From contig JAEWJZ010000027.1 of NCBI GenBank assembly GCA_023386315.1, positions 1 to 64,000 on the forward strand: 64,000 nucleotides of DNA, given 5' to 3'. This stretch comes from Bacillota bacterium (GTDB lineage Bacteria > Bacillota > Clostridia > Lachnospirales > Lachnospiraceae). The translations under genes were made by a program, and so were the position numbers. Each line of letters starts with the position of its first letter. Position 1 is the first letter of the stretch. The notes under the pieces are model-generated. The model worked only from the letters and a program-made list of their open reading frames with translations. It was not told where the DNA came from and did not search any database. Below, in pieces: positions 8,030 through 16,031 of this stretch.

Positions 8030-9616
8030 ATGGAAAACAACAACGAGAAAAAAGATTACATAATCCGTTTGGATAAAGCAAAAAAAAATCGTAATAAGAA
8101 TGATTATAAAAAGATTCTGATACTCACAGGTTCTGCAATTCTTCTGGTATCTGTTGTTGCCGCAGCGGGAATTACTGCCAGCAGGCAAAAGAATGCCAGG
8201 CCGGCAGCAGCTACAGGTTCTGAAGCTCTTTTGGCGGATACAAAGGCAGCTGGCGATGCAGATGAAAAGGGAGAGAATGAAGCAGAGCTGAAAGCGAAGG
8301 AAGAAGTTATTAATTCCTATAAAAACCTGGGTATTGTACAGGTGAGCGGGTATTTAAATGTCCGAAAAGAGCCCGGAACAGATGCGGATGTAATCGGAAA
8401 GCTGCAGGGTGACAGTGCCTGTGACATATTAGAGGATACGAAACAGGGCTGGTACCGTATTTCCTCCGGCGGAATTGAAGGTTATATTACTTCGGAGTTT
8501 GTTATTACCGGAGATGACGCGAAGAAGAAGGCTCAGGATCTGGTAAAGCTCAGGGCCATCGTCCAGACTGATAATTTAAATATCAGAAAAGAGCCATCTA
8601 CCGACTCTGATGTAGTTGGTCAGGCATTGACGGATGAACGGTATGAAGTGGTGGATCAGACGGACGGCTGGGTGCAGATTCCCACCGGATATTTGTCTAC
8701 GGATTATGTTAAACTTGAATATTCCATGAACGAAGCCAGGAAGCTGGATTTAAAGGCCATGGTTTTTAATTATTACAAGAATATTGGTATTTCTGATGTA
8801 GATAATTATTTAAATGTCAGAGAAGAGCCAAATGAGAACGGAAAGATTATCGCAAAGATGCCAAGCAAGGCAGCCGGTAATATTCTGGAGACGACTGATG
8901 ACGGCTGGTATAAGATCCAGTCTGGAAAAGTGACCGGCTATGTAAAGTCAGACTTTATACTCACTGGTCAGGCGGCGAAGGATGAGGCCATGCAGGTGGC
9001 TGAGCTGATGGCTGTTGTGAATACCGATATGCTGAATGCCAGAACAGAACCCTCCACAGATGCCAAAATATGGACGCAGATATCCAATAATGAGAAATAT
9101 CCTGTTTTAAAGCAGATTGATGGATGGGTTGAGATTGAGCTGGAAGAAAACAGCAGTGCATTTGTTTCTACGGATTATATTGATGTACGTTATGCGCTGC
9201 CGGAAGCCATTAAGTTCTCACCTCTTGAAGAAAAAGCCAATGCCCAGTCCTCCTTAAGGACCCAGATCGTAAACTACGCGCTCCAGTTTTTAGGCAACCC
9301 CTATGTATGGGGAGGAACCAGCCTGACAAAAGGAGCGGACTGCTCCGGATTTACCATGGCAATCTATAGTAAGTTTGGTGTAGGCCTGCCTCATTATTCC
9401 GGCTCCCAGGCCGGGATGGGTAAAGCAGTTAAATCAGGAGAGATGAAGCCGGGTGATCTGCTCTTTTATGCCAGCAGCGGCGGAAAGATCAATCATGTTG
9501 CCATGTACATCGGCAATGGGCAGATTGTTCATGCAGCGAGCCGGAGAAGCGGAATCAAGATTTCCACCTGGAACTACCGGACCCCTGTAAAGATTAGAAA
9601 CATGGTTGGAGATTAA
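8030..9616 (+). CDS. Secreted or membrane-anchored SH3b-NlpC/P60 peptidoglycan hydrolase
   Basis: 528 residues. A charged N terminus precedes one membrane segment (about 29-50), so the protein is an anchored or secreted type. Four SH3b domains follow in two alternating types: YLNVRKEPGTDADVIGKL and NLNIRKEPSTDSDVV, then YLNVREEPNENGKII and MLNARTEPSTDAK. The last ~115 residues are NlpC/P60 with catalytic Cys438 (GADCSGF), His489 (NHVAMYIG) and His501 (VHAAS). The family cleaves D-Glu-diamino acid bonds in stem peptides. The paired SH3 layout suggests one internal duplication. ATG 8030 has GGAGAG 10 nt upstream; 8006 is the alternative. Monocistronic, with a strong terminator. Confidence 0.9.
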   Translation: MENNNEKKDYIIRLDKAKKNRNKNDYKKILILTGSAILLVSVVAAAGITASRQKNARPAAATGSEALLADTKAAGDADEKGENEAELKAKEEVINSYKNLGIVQVSGYLNVRKEPGTDADVIGKLQGDSACDILEDTKQGWYRISSGGIEGYITSEFVITGDDAKKKAQDLVKLRAIVQTDNLNIRKEPSTDSDVVGQALTDERYEVVDQTDGWVQIPTGYLSTDYVKLEYSMNEARKLDLKAMVFNYYKNIGISDVDNYLNVREEPNENGKIIAKMPSKAAGNILETTDDGWYKIQSGKVTGYVKSDFILTGQAAKDEAMQVAELMAVVNTDMLNARTEPSTDAKIWTQISNNEKYPVLKQIDGWVEIELEENSSAFVSTDYIDVRYALPEAIKFSPLEEKANAQSSLRTQIVNYALQFLGNPYVWGGTSLTKGADCSGFTMAIYSKFGVGLPHYSGSQAGMGKAVKSGEMKPGDLLFYASSGGKINHVAMYIGNGQIVHAASRRSGIKISTWNYRTPVKIRNMVGD

Positions 9617-9620
9617 CATG

Positions 9621-9658
9621 CTCCCGGAACGGATTATTATCCGTTCCGGGAGTTTTTT
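9621..9658 (+). terminator. Strong rho-independent terminator
   Basis: A perfect 14-bp stem (9621-9634 with 9639-9652, CTCCCGGAACGGAT and its complement) with a 4-nt TATT loop is followed by TTTTTT. It separates the hydrolase from the metal operon. Confidence 0.95.
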
Positions 9659-9671
9659 CGTTTATTATGGG

Positions 9672-9700
9672 TTTACAAATATTTTCCAATCAATTATAAT
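9672..9700 (+). promoter_or_regulatory. Promoter of the putative Mo/W operon
   Basis: TTTACA (9672-9677), 17 bp, perfect TATAAT (9695-9700). Transcription would start near 9707, just before the palindrome at 9713. Confidence 0.8.
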
Positions 9701-9712
9701 CAGGTTAAGAAG

Positions 9713-9736
9713 CGTTATATTTTTGAAAACATAACG
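9713..9736. promoter_or_regulatory. 24-bp palindromic operator candidate (ModE-box-like)
   Basis: Arms CGTTAT (9713-9718) and ATAACG (9731-9736) flank TTTT/AAAA inner arms; 10 of 12 symmetric positions pair. It sits a few bases after the predicted transcription start and directly before the ribosome binding site of a gene encoding a ModE-type HTH. The arms resemble, from memory, proteobacterial ModE boxes. Inferred role: autoregulatory operator. Confidence 0.55.
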
Positions 9737-9751
9737 GTGGGAGGGATTCAT

Positions 9752-10678
9752 TTGAAGACAGGTGCAGTCATAACTGCAGCAGGTCATAATAGTTCTGCCA
9801 ATGCATTCAGTCCATTGCTGCCAATTGGTCATACTACAGTTATCAGAAGGATTATAACTACACTGAAACAGTGCGGGGTCGATCCTATTGTGGTGATAAC
9901 CGGCAGGGAGGCGAAGGAAGTAGAAAAGCATATATCCAAATTAAGGGTTATCTGCTTAAGAAATGAGGAGTATGAGAACTCCCAGATGTTTGACAGCATT
10001 GGAATGGGGCTTCGCTACATAGAGGATCTGTGCGACAGAATTTTAATTCTTCCCCCAAAATTCCCATTGCTTCTTCCGGAAACGATTAAAAAGATAATGG
10101 AATGCATCGGGAAGGCTTCCTGTCCGGTGTATGAGGGAAGAAGGGGCCATCCGGTTATGATCCATAAAGATCTGATTCCATCCCTGCTCTCATACAGGGG
10201 CGAAAGGGGACTGGGAGGTGCCTTAAGGCAGGAAGGGGTAGATTCGCTGATCGAAGAGATCCCGGTAGATGATAAGGGAATCATCGAAGCGGTTGAATCT
10301 AATCAGGATACTGCCGTATATCCGGCTCTGGGACACCATGTCATGCGCCCGTCTGTCAGTCTGTCCCTGGAATTTGATGAAGTGTTTTTCGGTCCTGAGA
10401 TGGCGCAGTTTCTAATGCTGATTGAACATGCAGGGTCCATGCAGACAGCATGCCGTCAGATGAATATGTCTTACAGCAAGGGTTTTAAGCTTTTAAGGAA
10501 TGCAGAAAACCAGCTGGGATATCCTTTACTGATCACACAGTCAGGCGGTTTAGAAGGGGGATTTTCACAGCTTACACCAAAGGCATTGGATTTATTGGTA
10601 AAGTATATGGCGTTTGAGAAGGAATTAAAAGAAAAGGCAGAAGAACTGTTAAAAAAATACTTTGAGGAGGGTTTATGA
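9752..10678 (+). CDS. MocA/MobA-like nucleotidyltransferase domain fused to a ModE-type winged helix
   Basis: 308 residues. Residues about 1-195 match the MocA/MobA-like NTP transferase fold (KTGAVITAAG start, VIRRIITTLKQCGVDPIVVITG). The nucleotide loop, normally AGGxSxRMGxxK, reads AAGHNSSANAFSPLLPIG, and the metal-binding DxP reads PKFP, so catalysis is doubtful. Residues about 210-300 match the ModE N-terminal HTH: SLEFDEVFFGPEMAQFLMLI, GSMQTACRQMNMSYSKGFK, and the GGLEGGFSQLT tail. Start TTG 9752 is preferred because GGGAGGG lies 6 nt before it; GTG 9737 would overlap the palindrome. Inferred: a repressor sensing molybdate or a Mo cofactor nucleotide, first gene of the operon. Confidence 0.75.
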   Translation: MKTGAVITAAGHNSSANAFSPLLPIGHTTVIRRIITTLKQCGVDPIVVITGREAKEVEKHISKLRVICLRNEEYENSQMFDSIGMGLRYIEDLCDRILILPPKFPLLLPETIKKIMECIGKASCPVYEGRRGHPVMIHKDLIPSLLSYRGERGLGGALRQEGVDSLIEEIPVDDKGIIEAVESNQDTAVYPALGHHVMRPSVSLSLEFDEVFFGPEMAQFLMLIEHAGSMQTACRQMNMSYSKGFKLLRNAENQLGYPLLITQSGGLEGGFSQLTPKALDLLVKYMAFEKELKEKAEELLKKYFEEGL

Positions 10679-11709
10679 TGAGACAGCTGTTTCATGAAGT
10701 ATTATCCACACTATTACGGGGTGAGGATGCTGTTCTGGTTACGATTATTGCCAGCTCAGGCTCCACGCCAAGAGGATCCGGATCCCATATGCTGGTCCGC
10801 AAAGACGGGACGACTGCAGGGACTATAGGGGGCGGCGCAGTAGAGTTTAAGTCTGTGGAAAGAGCACTGAAAGCAATGGAAGACAAGCTTTCCTACACCC
10901 ATGGTTTTGTACTGGGAAAGGAACAGGTGGCAGATCTGGGGATGATCTGCGGCGGAGATGTGGTAGTTTATTTTCAATATCTGGATCATGAAAATCTGGG
11001 ATTTCAGAATCTGTGCCGGGAGATAGAAAAAGCATTTGAACGGGATGAAAACAGCTGGCTTATCATGGATATCACTGACGAAACGGCGTGGGGAATGGGA
11101 CTTTATAATGAATCCTCAGGTTTTTTTGGAATTGAGAAACCGGACCAGGCTTTAAAGGAAGAGCTGCTTAAGAATAAATCGGTTCAGCTTTCTTTTGGAG
11201 CGCACAAATATTACAGTGAACCTCTTGTCAGTGCCGGCCGTGTTTATATCTTTGGCGGCGGACATGTTGCTCAGGAGATTGTTCCGGTTCTCACTCATAT
11301 TGGCTTCCGGTGCGTGATTTTTGACGACCGTGCTGAGTTCTCCAGCCAGACTCTGTTCCCTGCAGCTGAGAAAACCATTACAGGAGACTTTGAACGCATC
11401 TTTGATTATCTGGAGATCAGGGAATGTGACTATGTGTGCATAATGACCAGGGGCCATCAGTCAGATTACGTTGTGCAGAGACAGATTCTAACCAGAAATC
11501 CCTGCTACGTGGGAGTAATAGGAAGCAGAAAAAAACTGGCATCTATAAGAGAAAAGCTTATGGCGGACGGTATTGCAGGTGATAAAATTGACAGCTGCCA
11601 CAGCCCCATCGGCCTGGAAATATATGCGGAAACACCGGCTGAGATAGCCATCAGCGTGGCGGGTGAGTTAATCAGCATCAGGGCCGGCCGGGAAGGAAGA
11701 CGCAGGTAA
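10678..11709 (+). CDS. xdhC: XdhC/CoxI family protein (molybdenum hydroxylase maturation)
   Basis: 343 residues. The N-terminal XdhC_CoxI domain shows SSGSTPRGSGSHMLV and GTIGGGAVE; the C-terminal Rossmann domain shows YIFGGGHVAQE, GVIGSRKK and the family end HSPIGLEIYAETPAEIAISV. XdhC proteins bind Mo cofactor, help its sulfuration and deliver it to xanthine-dehydrogenase-type enzymes. ATG 10678 is 7 nt after AGGAGG; it overlaps the stop of the previous gene. No molybdenum hydroxylase gene is in the window, so the client enzyme is unknown. It is the strongest marker that this operon serves Mo or W. Confidence 0.9.
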   Translation: MRQLFHEVLSTLLRGEDAVLVTIIASSGSTPRGSGSHMLVRKDGTTAGTIGGGAVEFKSVERALKAMEDKLSYTHGFVLGKEQVADLGMICGGDVVVYFQYLDHENLGFQNLCREIEKAFERDENSWLIMDITDETAWGMGLYNESSGFFGIEKPDQALKEELLKNKSVQLSFGAHKYYSEPLVSAGRVYIFGGGHVAQEIVPVLTHIGFRCVIFDDRAEFSSQTLFPAAEKTITGDFERIFDYLEIRECDYVCIMTRGHQSDYVVQRQILTRNPCYVGVIGSRKKLASIREKLMADGIAGDKIDSCHSPIGLEIYAETPAEIAISVAGELISIRAGREGRRR

Positions 11710-12302
11710 TGGGAAAAAGTCTTTTTTTAACGGGGGATTCAGGAGAGGGAAAGACCACACTTCTTTTTCAGTGCCTGAAACCATTCCGGGCTGTTACAGG
11801 CGGATTCTTTTCCCAGCGGCTGATTGATGAAAACCGGGAAACAGCTGGTTTCCGGCTGGCTTCTGCCAAAGAGGAGTGGGAGCCTATAGCCCGTTACCAG
11901 GAAGGGCTTACCAACATATTCTTAAGACGTACGAAAGAGGGAATGGTATCATTTCCGGAGGTATTTCAGAATGAAGGCAGGAAACTGCTTTCCGCTCATG
12001 GAGATAATAAACTCATACTGATGGATGAGATTGGCGGAGTGGAACTTTTAATACCTGAATTTATGGAAGCGGTTCATGACTGCATGAAAGGTCCGAACCC
12101 CTGTATTGGAGTGATTAAGAGCCGGAAAAATTTTTCAATGATGTTGAGCCGTCATGGATGCAATTCTTCTGCTTCCCATCTTCGTGATGAGCTGGAAGAA
12201 GCTGTTTTAATGAATCAGGACAATCAGCTTTTGACCTTTTGGCGTAAGGATGAAGATGCGGTCAGGGAGAAGATCTTAAAATATTTAAGAGAAGGGATTT
12301 AG
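11709..12302 (+). CDS. Small P-loop NTPase (NTPase_1/THEP1-like)
   Basis: 197 residues. Walker A GDSGEGKTT is at residues 9-17 and Walker B LILMDEIGGVELL about residue 108; GGFFSQRLIDENRETAGFRL matches the family's conserved N-terminal segment. THEP1-like proteins hydrolyse nucleoside triphosphates, with no settled cellular role. The start overlaps the xdhC stop by one base (TAATG), so expression is coupled. Placed between a Mo-cofactor maturation protein and a metal importer, it may handle a nucleotide-linked cofactor or act as a chaperone-like NTPase; this is inference. Confidence 0.75.
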   Translation: MGKSLFLTGDSGEGKTTLLFQCLKPFRAVTGGFFSQRLIDENRETAGFRLASAKEEWEPIARYQEGLTNIFLRRTKEGMVSFPEVFQNEGRKLLSAHGDNKLILMDEIGGVELLIPEFMEAVHDCMKGPNPCIGVIKSRKNFSMMLSRHGCNSSASHLRDELEEAVLMNQDNQLLTFWRKDEDAVREKILKYLREGI

Positions 12303-12305
12303 AAA

Positions 12306-13322
12306 GTGGGAGATAGGGAAAAACGTTATAACAATCGGCTTTTTATTATAGGTACGTTTTTTGTGGTTTGCTTTTTTGGCTCTTTCCTTTTGGGACGTTA
12401 TCCTGTTTATCCGGCAACGCTTTTGAAAGTCCTGCTGTCACGTGTGTTTCCCATTAAGGCTTCCTGGCCGCCTCAGGTTGAAACTGTTGTTTTTCAAGTC
12501 AGGCTTCCAAGAGTGCTGATGGCGGCGTTAATCGGTGCAGGACTTTCCTTTGCAGGAGCAGCTTACCAGGGGATTTTTAAAAACCCAATGGTTTCTCCTG
12601 ATGTGCTGGGGGCATCATCAGGCGCCGGATTTGGAGCTGCTTTAGGATTATTCCTTTCGTTAGGATATGGCGGTGTATCTTTGTGTGCATTTGTTTTCGG
12701 TCTGTCTGCTGTGGGGATTGTCTGTCTTGTGAGCAGCCGTGTTCCGTATAATCAGGTACTGGGCCTGGTACTATCCGGTATTATGGTCAGTTCTCTTGCC
12801 AACGCGGCTGTTTCCTTCATTAAGCTTGTAGCAGATCCTACCAATGCGCTTCCGGTCATTACCTACTGGCTTATGGGAAGCCTGGCATCTATTCGCCAAA
12901 AGGATGTTTTCTTTGCCGCTCCATGGATTATTTTAGGAATCATGCCCATATATCTTCTCAGATGGAGAATTAATGTATTAAGTCTGGGGGATGAAGAGGC
13001 AAGAAGTATGGGAATACATACAGGAAGGCTCAGGCTGGCAGTTGTGCTTGGAGCTACCCTGATTACATCTGCATCTGTATCTGTAAGTGGTTTGATCGGC
13101 TGGGTGGGACTGGTTGTACCCCATTTGGCCCGAATGCTGGTTGGCAGCGATTACAGGAGGCTTTTACCGGCATCTCTTCTCCTTGGAGGGAGCTTTCTCC
13201 TGATTGTAGACAACTTTGCAAGACTCATTGCAACCAGTGAGATTCCCATTGGTATTTTAACTGCATTTGTGGGAGCACCATTTTTCCTGTATCTGATCTT
13301 AAAGGAAGGAAACAGGCTTTAA
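12306..13322 (+). CDS. FecCD-family ABC transporter permease
   Basis: 338 residues, GTG start preceded by AAGGGA, with nine or ten membrane segments. FecCD signatures: VRLPRVLMAALIGAGLSFAG, MVSPDVLGASSGAGFGAALG-type region, and LIGWVGLVVPHLARMLVG (coupling helix region). The family imports Fe-siderophores, cobalamin, haem and, in the MolBC type, molybdate or tungstate. Given xdhC and the ModE-like regulator in the same operon, a Mo/W substrate is favoured here, but iron chelates cannot be excluded from the sequence. Confidence 0.9.
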   Translation: MGDREKRYNNRLFIIGTFFVVCFFGSFLLGRYPVYPATLLKVLLSRVFPIKASWPPQVETVVFQVRLPRVLMAALIGAGLSFAGAAYQGIFKNPMVSPDVLGASSGAGFGAALGLFLSLGYGGVSLCAFVFGLSAVGIVCLVSSRVPYNQVLGLVLSGIMVSSLANAAVSFIKLVADPTNALPVITYWLMGSLASIRQKDVFFAAPWIILGIMPIYLLRWRINVLSLGDEEARSMGIHTGRLRLAVVLGATLITSASVSVSGLIGWVGLVVPHLARMLVGSDYRRLLPASLLLGGSFLLIVDNFARLIATSEIPIGILTAFVGAPFFLYLILKEGNRL

Positions 13323-13335
13323 AAGGGGAGACATT

Positions 13336-14139
13336 ATGGAACTGATGATAAAAAATGTGGAATTTTCCTATCAGAGGCATCCGGTTTTGAAAAAAACCTC
13401 CTTTACATTTGAAGGAGGGCAGTTAATCTGTGTTCTTGGAAAAAACGGGGCGGGAAAGAGTACATTGTTTCGCTGTATTCTTGGTTTATTAAGAGGTTTT
13501 CACGGGACAATCCTCATCGATGAAATGAAACAGGAAGATTATACGGAAAGGGAGCTTGCAAAAAAGATTGCATATATTCCGCAGAATCATGATTCTGTAT
13601 TTGCGTTTCCAGTCATTGATATGGTTATGATGGGAACTGCAGCGTCTCTGCCTTTGTTTGGATCTCCTGGTAAAAAGGAGAGAGAAAAAGCCGTAAAGGC
13701 GCTGGAAATAATGGGAATTGAAGAGTTAAAGGACCGGATTTACAGCCAGTTAAGCGGTGGTGAACAGCAGCTTGTCCTCATAGCAAGGGCAATAGCCCAG
13801 GAAGCCAGGATTCTTCTGCTTGATGAGCCCTGTGCCAGCCTGGATTACGGAAATCAGATCAGAGTTATGAGAGAGTTAAAGAATTTATCCCAAAAGGGAT
13901 ATCTGGTTGTCATGTCCACTCACAATCCGGAGCATGCATTTTATTTTGCTCATCAGGCCATGGTCATGATGGACGGGGCGGTTGCAGCTTTGGGGGAGCC
14001 ATCGGAAGTACTGACAAAAGAGCTTCTTCAGAAGCTTTATCAGGTCCCGATTGATATTTACGAGGAGGGAAGCAGCGGAAGAAAGATATGCATGCCAGGG
14101 GAGGAGAACCATATATGTGGGAATTGTATGACTGTCTAA
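13336..14139 (+). CDS. FecE/BtuD-type ABC transporter ATP-binding protein
   Basis: 267 residues. Walker A GKNGAGKST, Q-loop YIPQNH, signature LSGGEQQ, Walker B ILLLDEPCASLDYG and H-loop MSTHN are all present. It partners the FecCD permease upstream. The ribosome binding site is AGGGGAGA. The last 25 bases overlap the start of the next gene in another frame; the C-terminal tail carries CMPGEENHICGNCM, a Cys-rich end (three Cys within 14 residues) not typical of the family and possibly metal-binding. Confidence 0.9.
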   Translation: MELMIKNVEFSYQRHPVLKKTSFTFEGGQLICVLGKNGAGKSTLFRCILGLLRGFHGTILIDEMKQEDYTERELAKKIAYIPQNHDSVFAFPVIDMVMMGTAASLPLFGSPGKKEREKAVKALEIMGIEELKDRIYSQLSGGEQQLVLIARAIAQEARILLLDEPCASLDYGNQIRVMRELKNLSQKGYLVVMSTHNPEHAFYFAHQAMVMMDGAVAALGEPSEVLTKELLQKLYQVPIDIYEEGSSGRKICMPGEENHICGNCMTV

Positions 14140-14858
14140 TCGAACCGATACCGGATGATGTGAAAGTAAATGATTATTTTACCGGAACTTACTGCACACT
14201 GGTTACTGCAGGCGGCTGTCTGGGGACAGCCGCCACAAATCCTTTATGCACGGTAAAGAGCAGGGAAAAAGATGTAAAGGATATGTCCTGGAAAGAAGCG
14301 GCTGGTTTGATAAAATCCTGGAATTTCACAGAGGCTAGTATTGGTGCAGCAGCCATTAATGCTTATTACAATCAATATGAGTCTCTGAAACGGCTTGATA
14401 AAGCCGGCCAGATTGCCATGCTGTCCAGTGAGGATACATTTTTGGCCCATAAAACAGATTTTAAGGGAAAAAAAGTGGCTACAATCGGACATTTCTGTTA
14501 TGCAGAGGAGTTTTTAAAGGAAGCGGGTACATGTGTTATTCTGGAGCGGGATCCGGGAGAAAATGATTATCCTGACACCGCCTGTGAATTTCTGCTGGAG
14601 GAAATGGACTATGTGTTTATTACCGGCTTTACACTGATAAATAAAACATTGCCAAGACTTCTTAACTTAGCAAGAAATGCGAAGATCATTTTAGTAGGAC
14701 CGAGCATCCCCCTGGCTCCCAGGCTCTTTGAATTTGGTGTCAGCGAGCTTGCGGGAACTTTAATACGGGACAGAATACAGCTGGAAGGGCTGGTAAAGAA
14801 CGAAGAGAAAAAAGCGGTAATCCGCGCCGGTATTCCGGTTCGTTTCACCGAAAAATAA
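14115..14858 (+). CDS. DUF4213/DUF364 protein (putative heavy-metal chelation, Rossmann-like)
   Basis: 247 residues. An N-terminal DUF4213-like half (IEPIPDDVKVNDYFTGTYCT, GGCLGTAATNP) is followed by a DUF364 half (KVATIGHFCYAEEFLKEAG, YVFITGFTLINKTLPRLL, ILVGPSIPLAP). DUF364 proteins are annotated as putative heavy-metal chelators and often sit beside FecCD transporters or Mo/W and nitrogenase-related genes. ATG 14115 follows AGGAG by 8 nt and lies inside the end of the ATPase gene, so the two are coupled. Inferred: cytoplasmic metal acceptor or processing step for the imported ligand. Confidence 0.8.
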   Translation: MWELYDCLIEPIPDDVKVNDYFTGTYCTLVTAGGCLGTAATNPLCTVKSREKDVKDMSWKEAAGLIKSWNFTEASIGAAAINAYYNQYESLKRLDKAGQIAMLSSEDTFLAHKTDFKGKKVATIGHFCYAEEFLKEAGTCVILERDPGENDYPDTACEFLLEEMDYVFITGFTLINKTLPRLLNLARNAKIILVGPSIPLAPRLFEFGVSELAGTLIRDRIQLEGLVKNEEKKAVIRAGIPVRFTEK

Positions 14859-14888
14859 ACATTGCCTGAAAGGCAGAATGGAGGATTT

Positions 14889-16031
14889 ATGAGAAAATAC
14901 AGGAGGGGATTGGTTCTGGCAGCCGCACTATGCACTGCTTTTCTGATTTATGGCTGTCAAAAGACAGATACCAAAGAGACAAAAGAGTCAACCGCTGTAC
15001 AGTCTGAAACTACCACGGTACCACCATCGGAGAGTACAGAAAAAAACTCTTCGGAAAGCACTGGGGAAAAGACACGGGTGTTTACCGACTCTGCAGGACG
15101 GGAGGTAACACTGCCCGAAGATATTCAAAAAATTGCTCCCTCTGGTCCGCTTGCCCAGATCGTGCTTTACACAGTAGCGCCTGATAAGCTGGCAGGTCTT
15201 GCATCAGATTTTTCAGATGATGCAAAGAAGTATATTGATGAAAAATACTGGGGACTGCCGAAATTTGGACAATTTTATGGTAAGAACGCAAATCTGAATA
15301 TGGAAGCGCTGATTGCTGCAAAACCTGATGTGATCATCGATATCGGCGAGGCAAAAAAGACCGTTAAGGAAGATATGGATGCATTGTCCAAACAGCTTGG
15401 GATACCGGTTGTGTTTGTAGAGGCAGACTTAGACTCAATGAGCTCTGCATACAAAATGCTGGGAGAAATTACAGGGGAGACAGGGCAGGCTGCAAAGCTG
15501 GCTGATTACTGCGACAGCACTTTGAAAAAAGCGGAAACTGCCAGGGCTTCATTGGGAGCGGATCAAAAGAAGTCGGTATATTTTGCAATCGGAGACAATG
15601 GATTACATACCAATGCGGAAGGTTCCATACATGCCCGCGTAATCGAGCAGATCGGAGCGGAGAATGCAGCAAAAGTGGATCAGGCATCAAGCGGAGGCGG
15701 AAGTGAGGTGTCTATGGAACAGCTTCTTCTCTGGCAGCCGGATATTATTCTGGCAGATTCTGAAGCTCTCTATCAGACAATCACAACGGACTCCGTCTGG
15801 GCTGAATTAAATGCTGTGAAAGAAGGACATGTTTATCAGATTCCATCAGCTCCTTACAGCTTCATGAGCAATCCTCCTTCCGTCAACCGGATGATTGGCA
15901 TTCTATGGCTTGGCAACCTGGTTTATCCGGAGCAGTATCATGAAGATGTAAAGGCTGATGTCAAAACATTTTATGATTTATTTTATCATGTGCAGCTTAC
16001 CGATGCACAGGCAGAGGATATTGTTAAGTAA
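14889..16031 (+). CDS. Periplasmic-type binding lipoprotein (PeripBP_2/FepB-like) of the FecCD importer
   Basis: 380 residues. The signal ends at FLIYGC (lipidated Cys about residue 24), followed by a Ser/Thr/Glu linker, then the class III binding fold: TRVFTDSAGREVTLPEDIQK, NMEALIAAKPDVIIDIGE, LLLWQPDIILADSEALY. It captures the chelate or oxyanion for the permease. GGAGG lies just before ATG 14889. Unusually it is the last gene of the operon, far from the promoter, whereas the TrpX-type importer above has its receptor first. Its 3' end overlaps the convergent aldo/keto reductase gene by 8 bp, with no terminator hairpin between them. Confidence 0.88.
   Translation: MRKYRRGLVLAAALCTAFLIYGCQKTDTKETKESTAVQSETTTVPPSESTEKNSSESTGEKTRVFTDSAGREVTLPEDIQKIAPSGPLAQIVLYTVAPDKLAGLASDFSDDAKKYIDEKYWGLPKFGQFYGKNANLNMEALIAAKPDVIIDIGEAKKTVKEDMDALSKQLGIPVVFVEADLDSMSSAYKMLGEITGETGQAAKLADYCDSTLKKAETARASLGADQKKSVYFAIGDNGLHTNAEGSIHARVIEQIGAENAAKVDQASSGGGSEVSMEQLLLWQPDIILADSEALYQTITTDSVWAELNAVKEGHVYQIPSAPYSFMSNPPSVNRMIGILWLGNLVYPEQYHEDVKADVKTFYDLFYHVQLTDAQAEDIVK

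Noticed and set aside
9737-9751. GTG at 9737 as the start of the MocA-ModE fusion gene
   Set aside because: GGGAGGG would then lie inside the gene with nothing before it; TTG 9752 has this site 6 nt upstream and gives the usual MocA-like N terminus.
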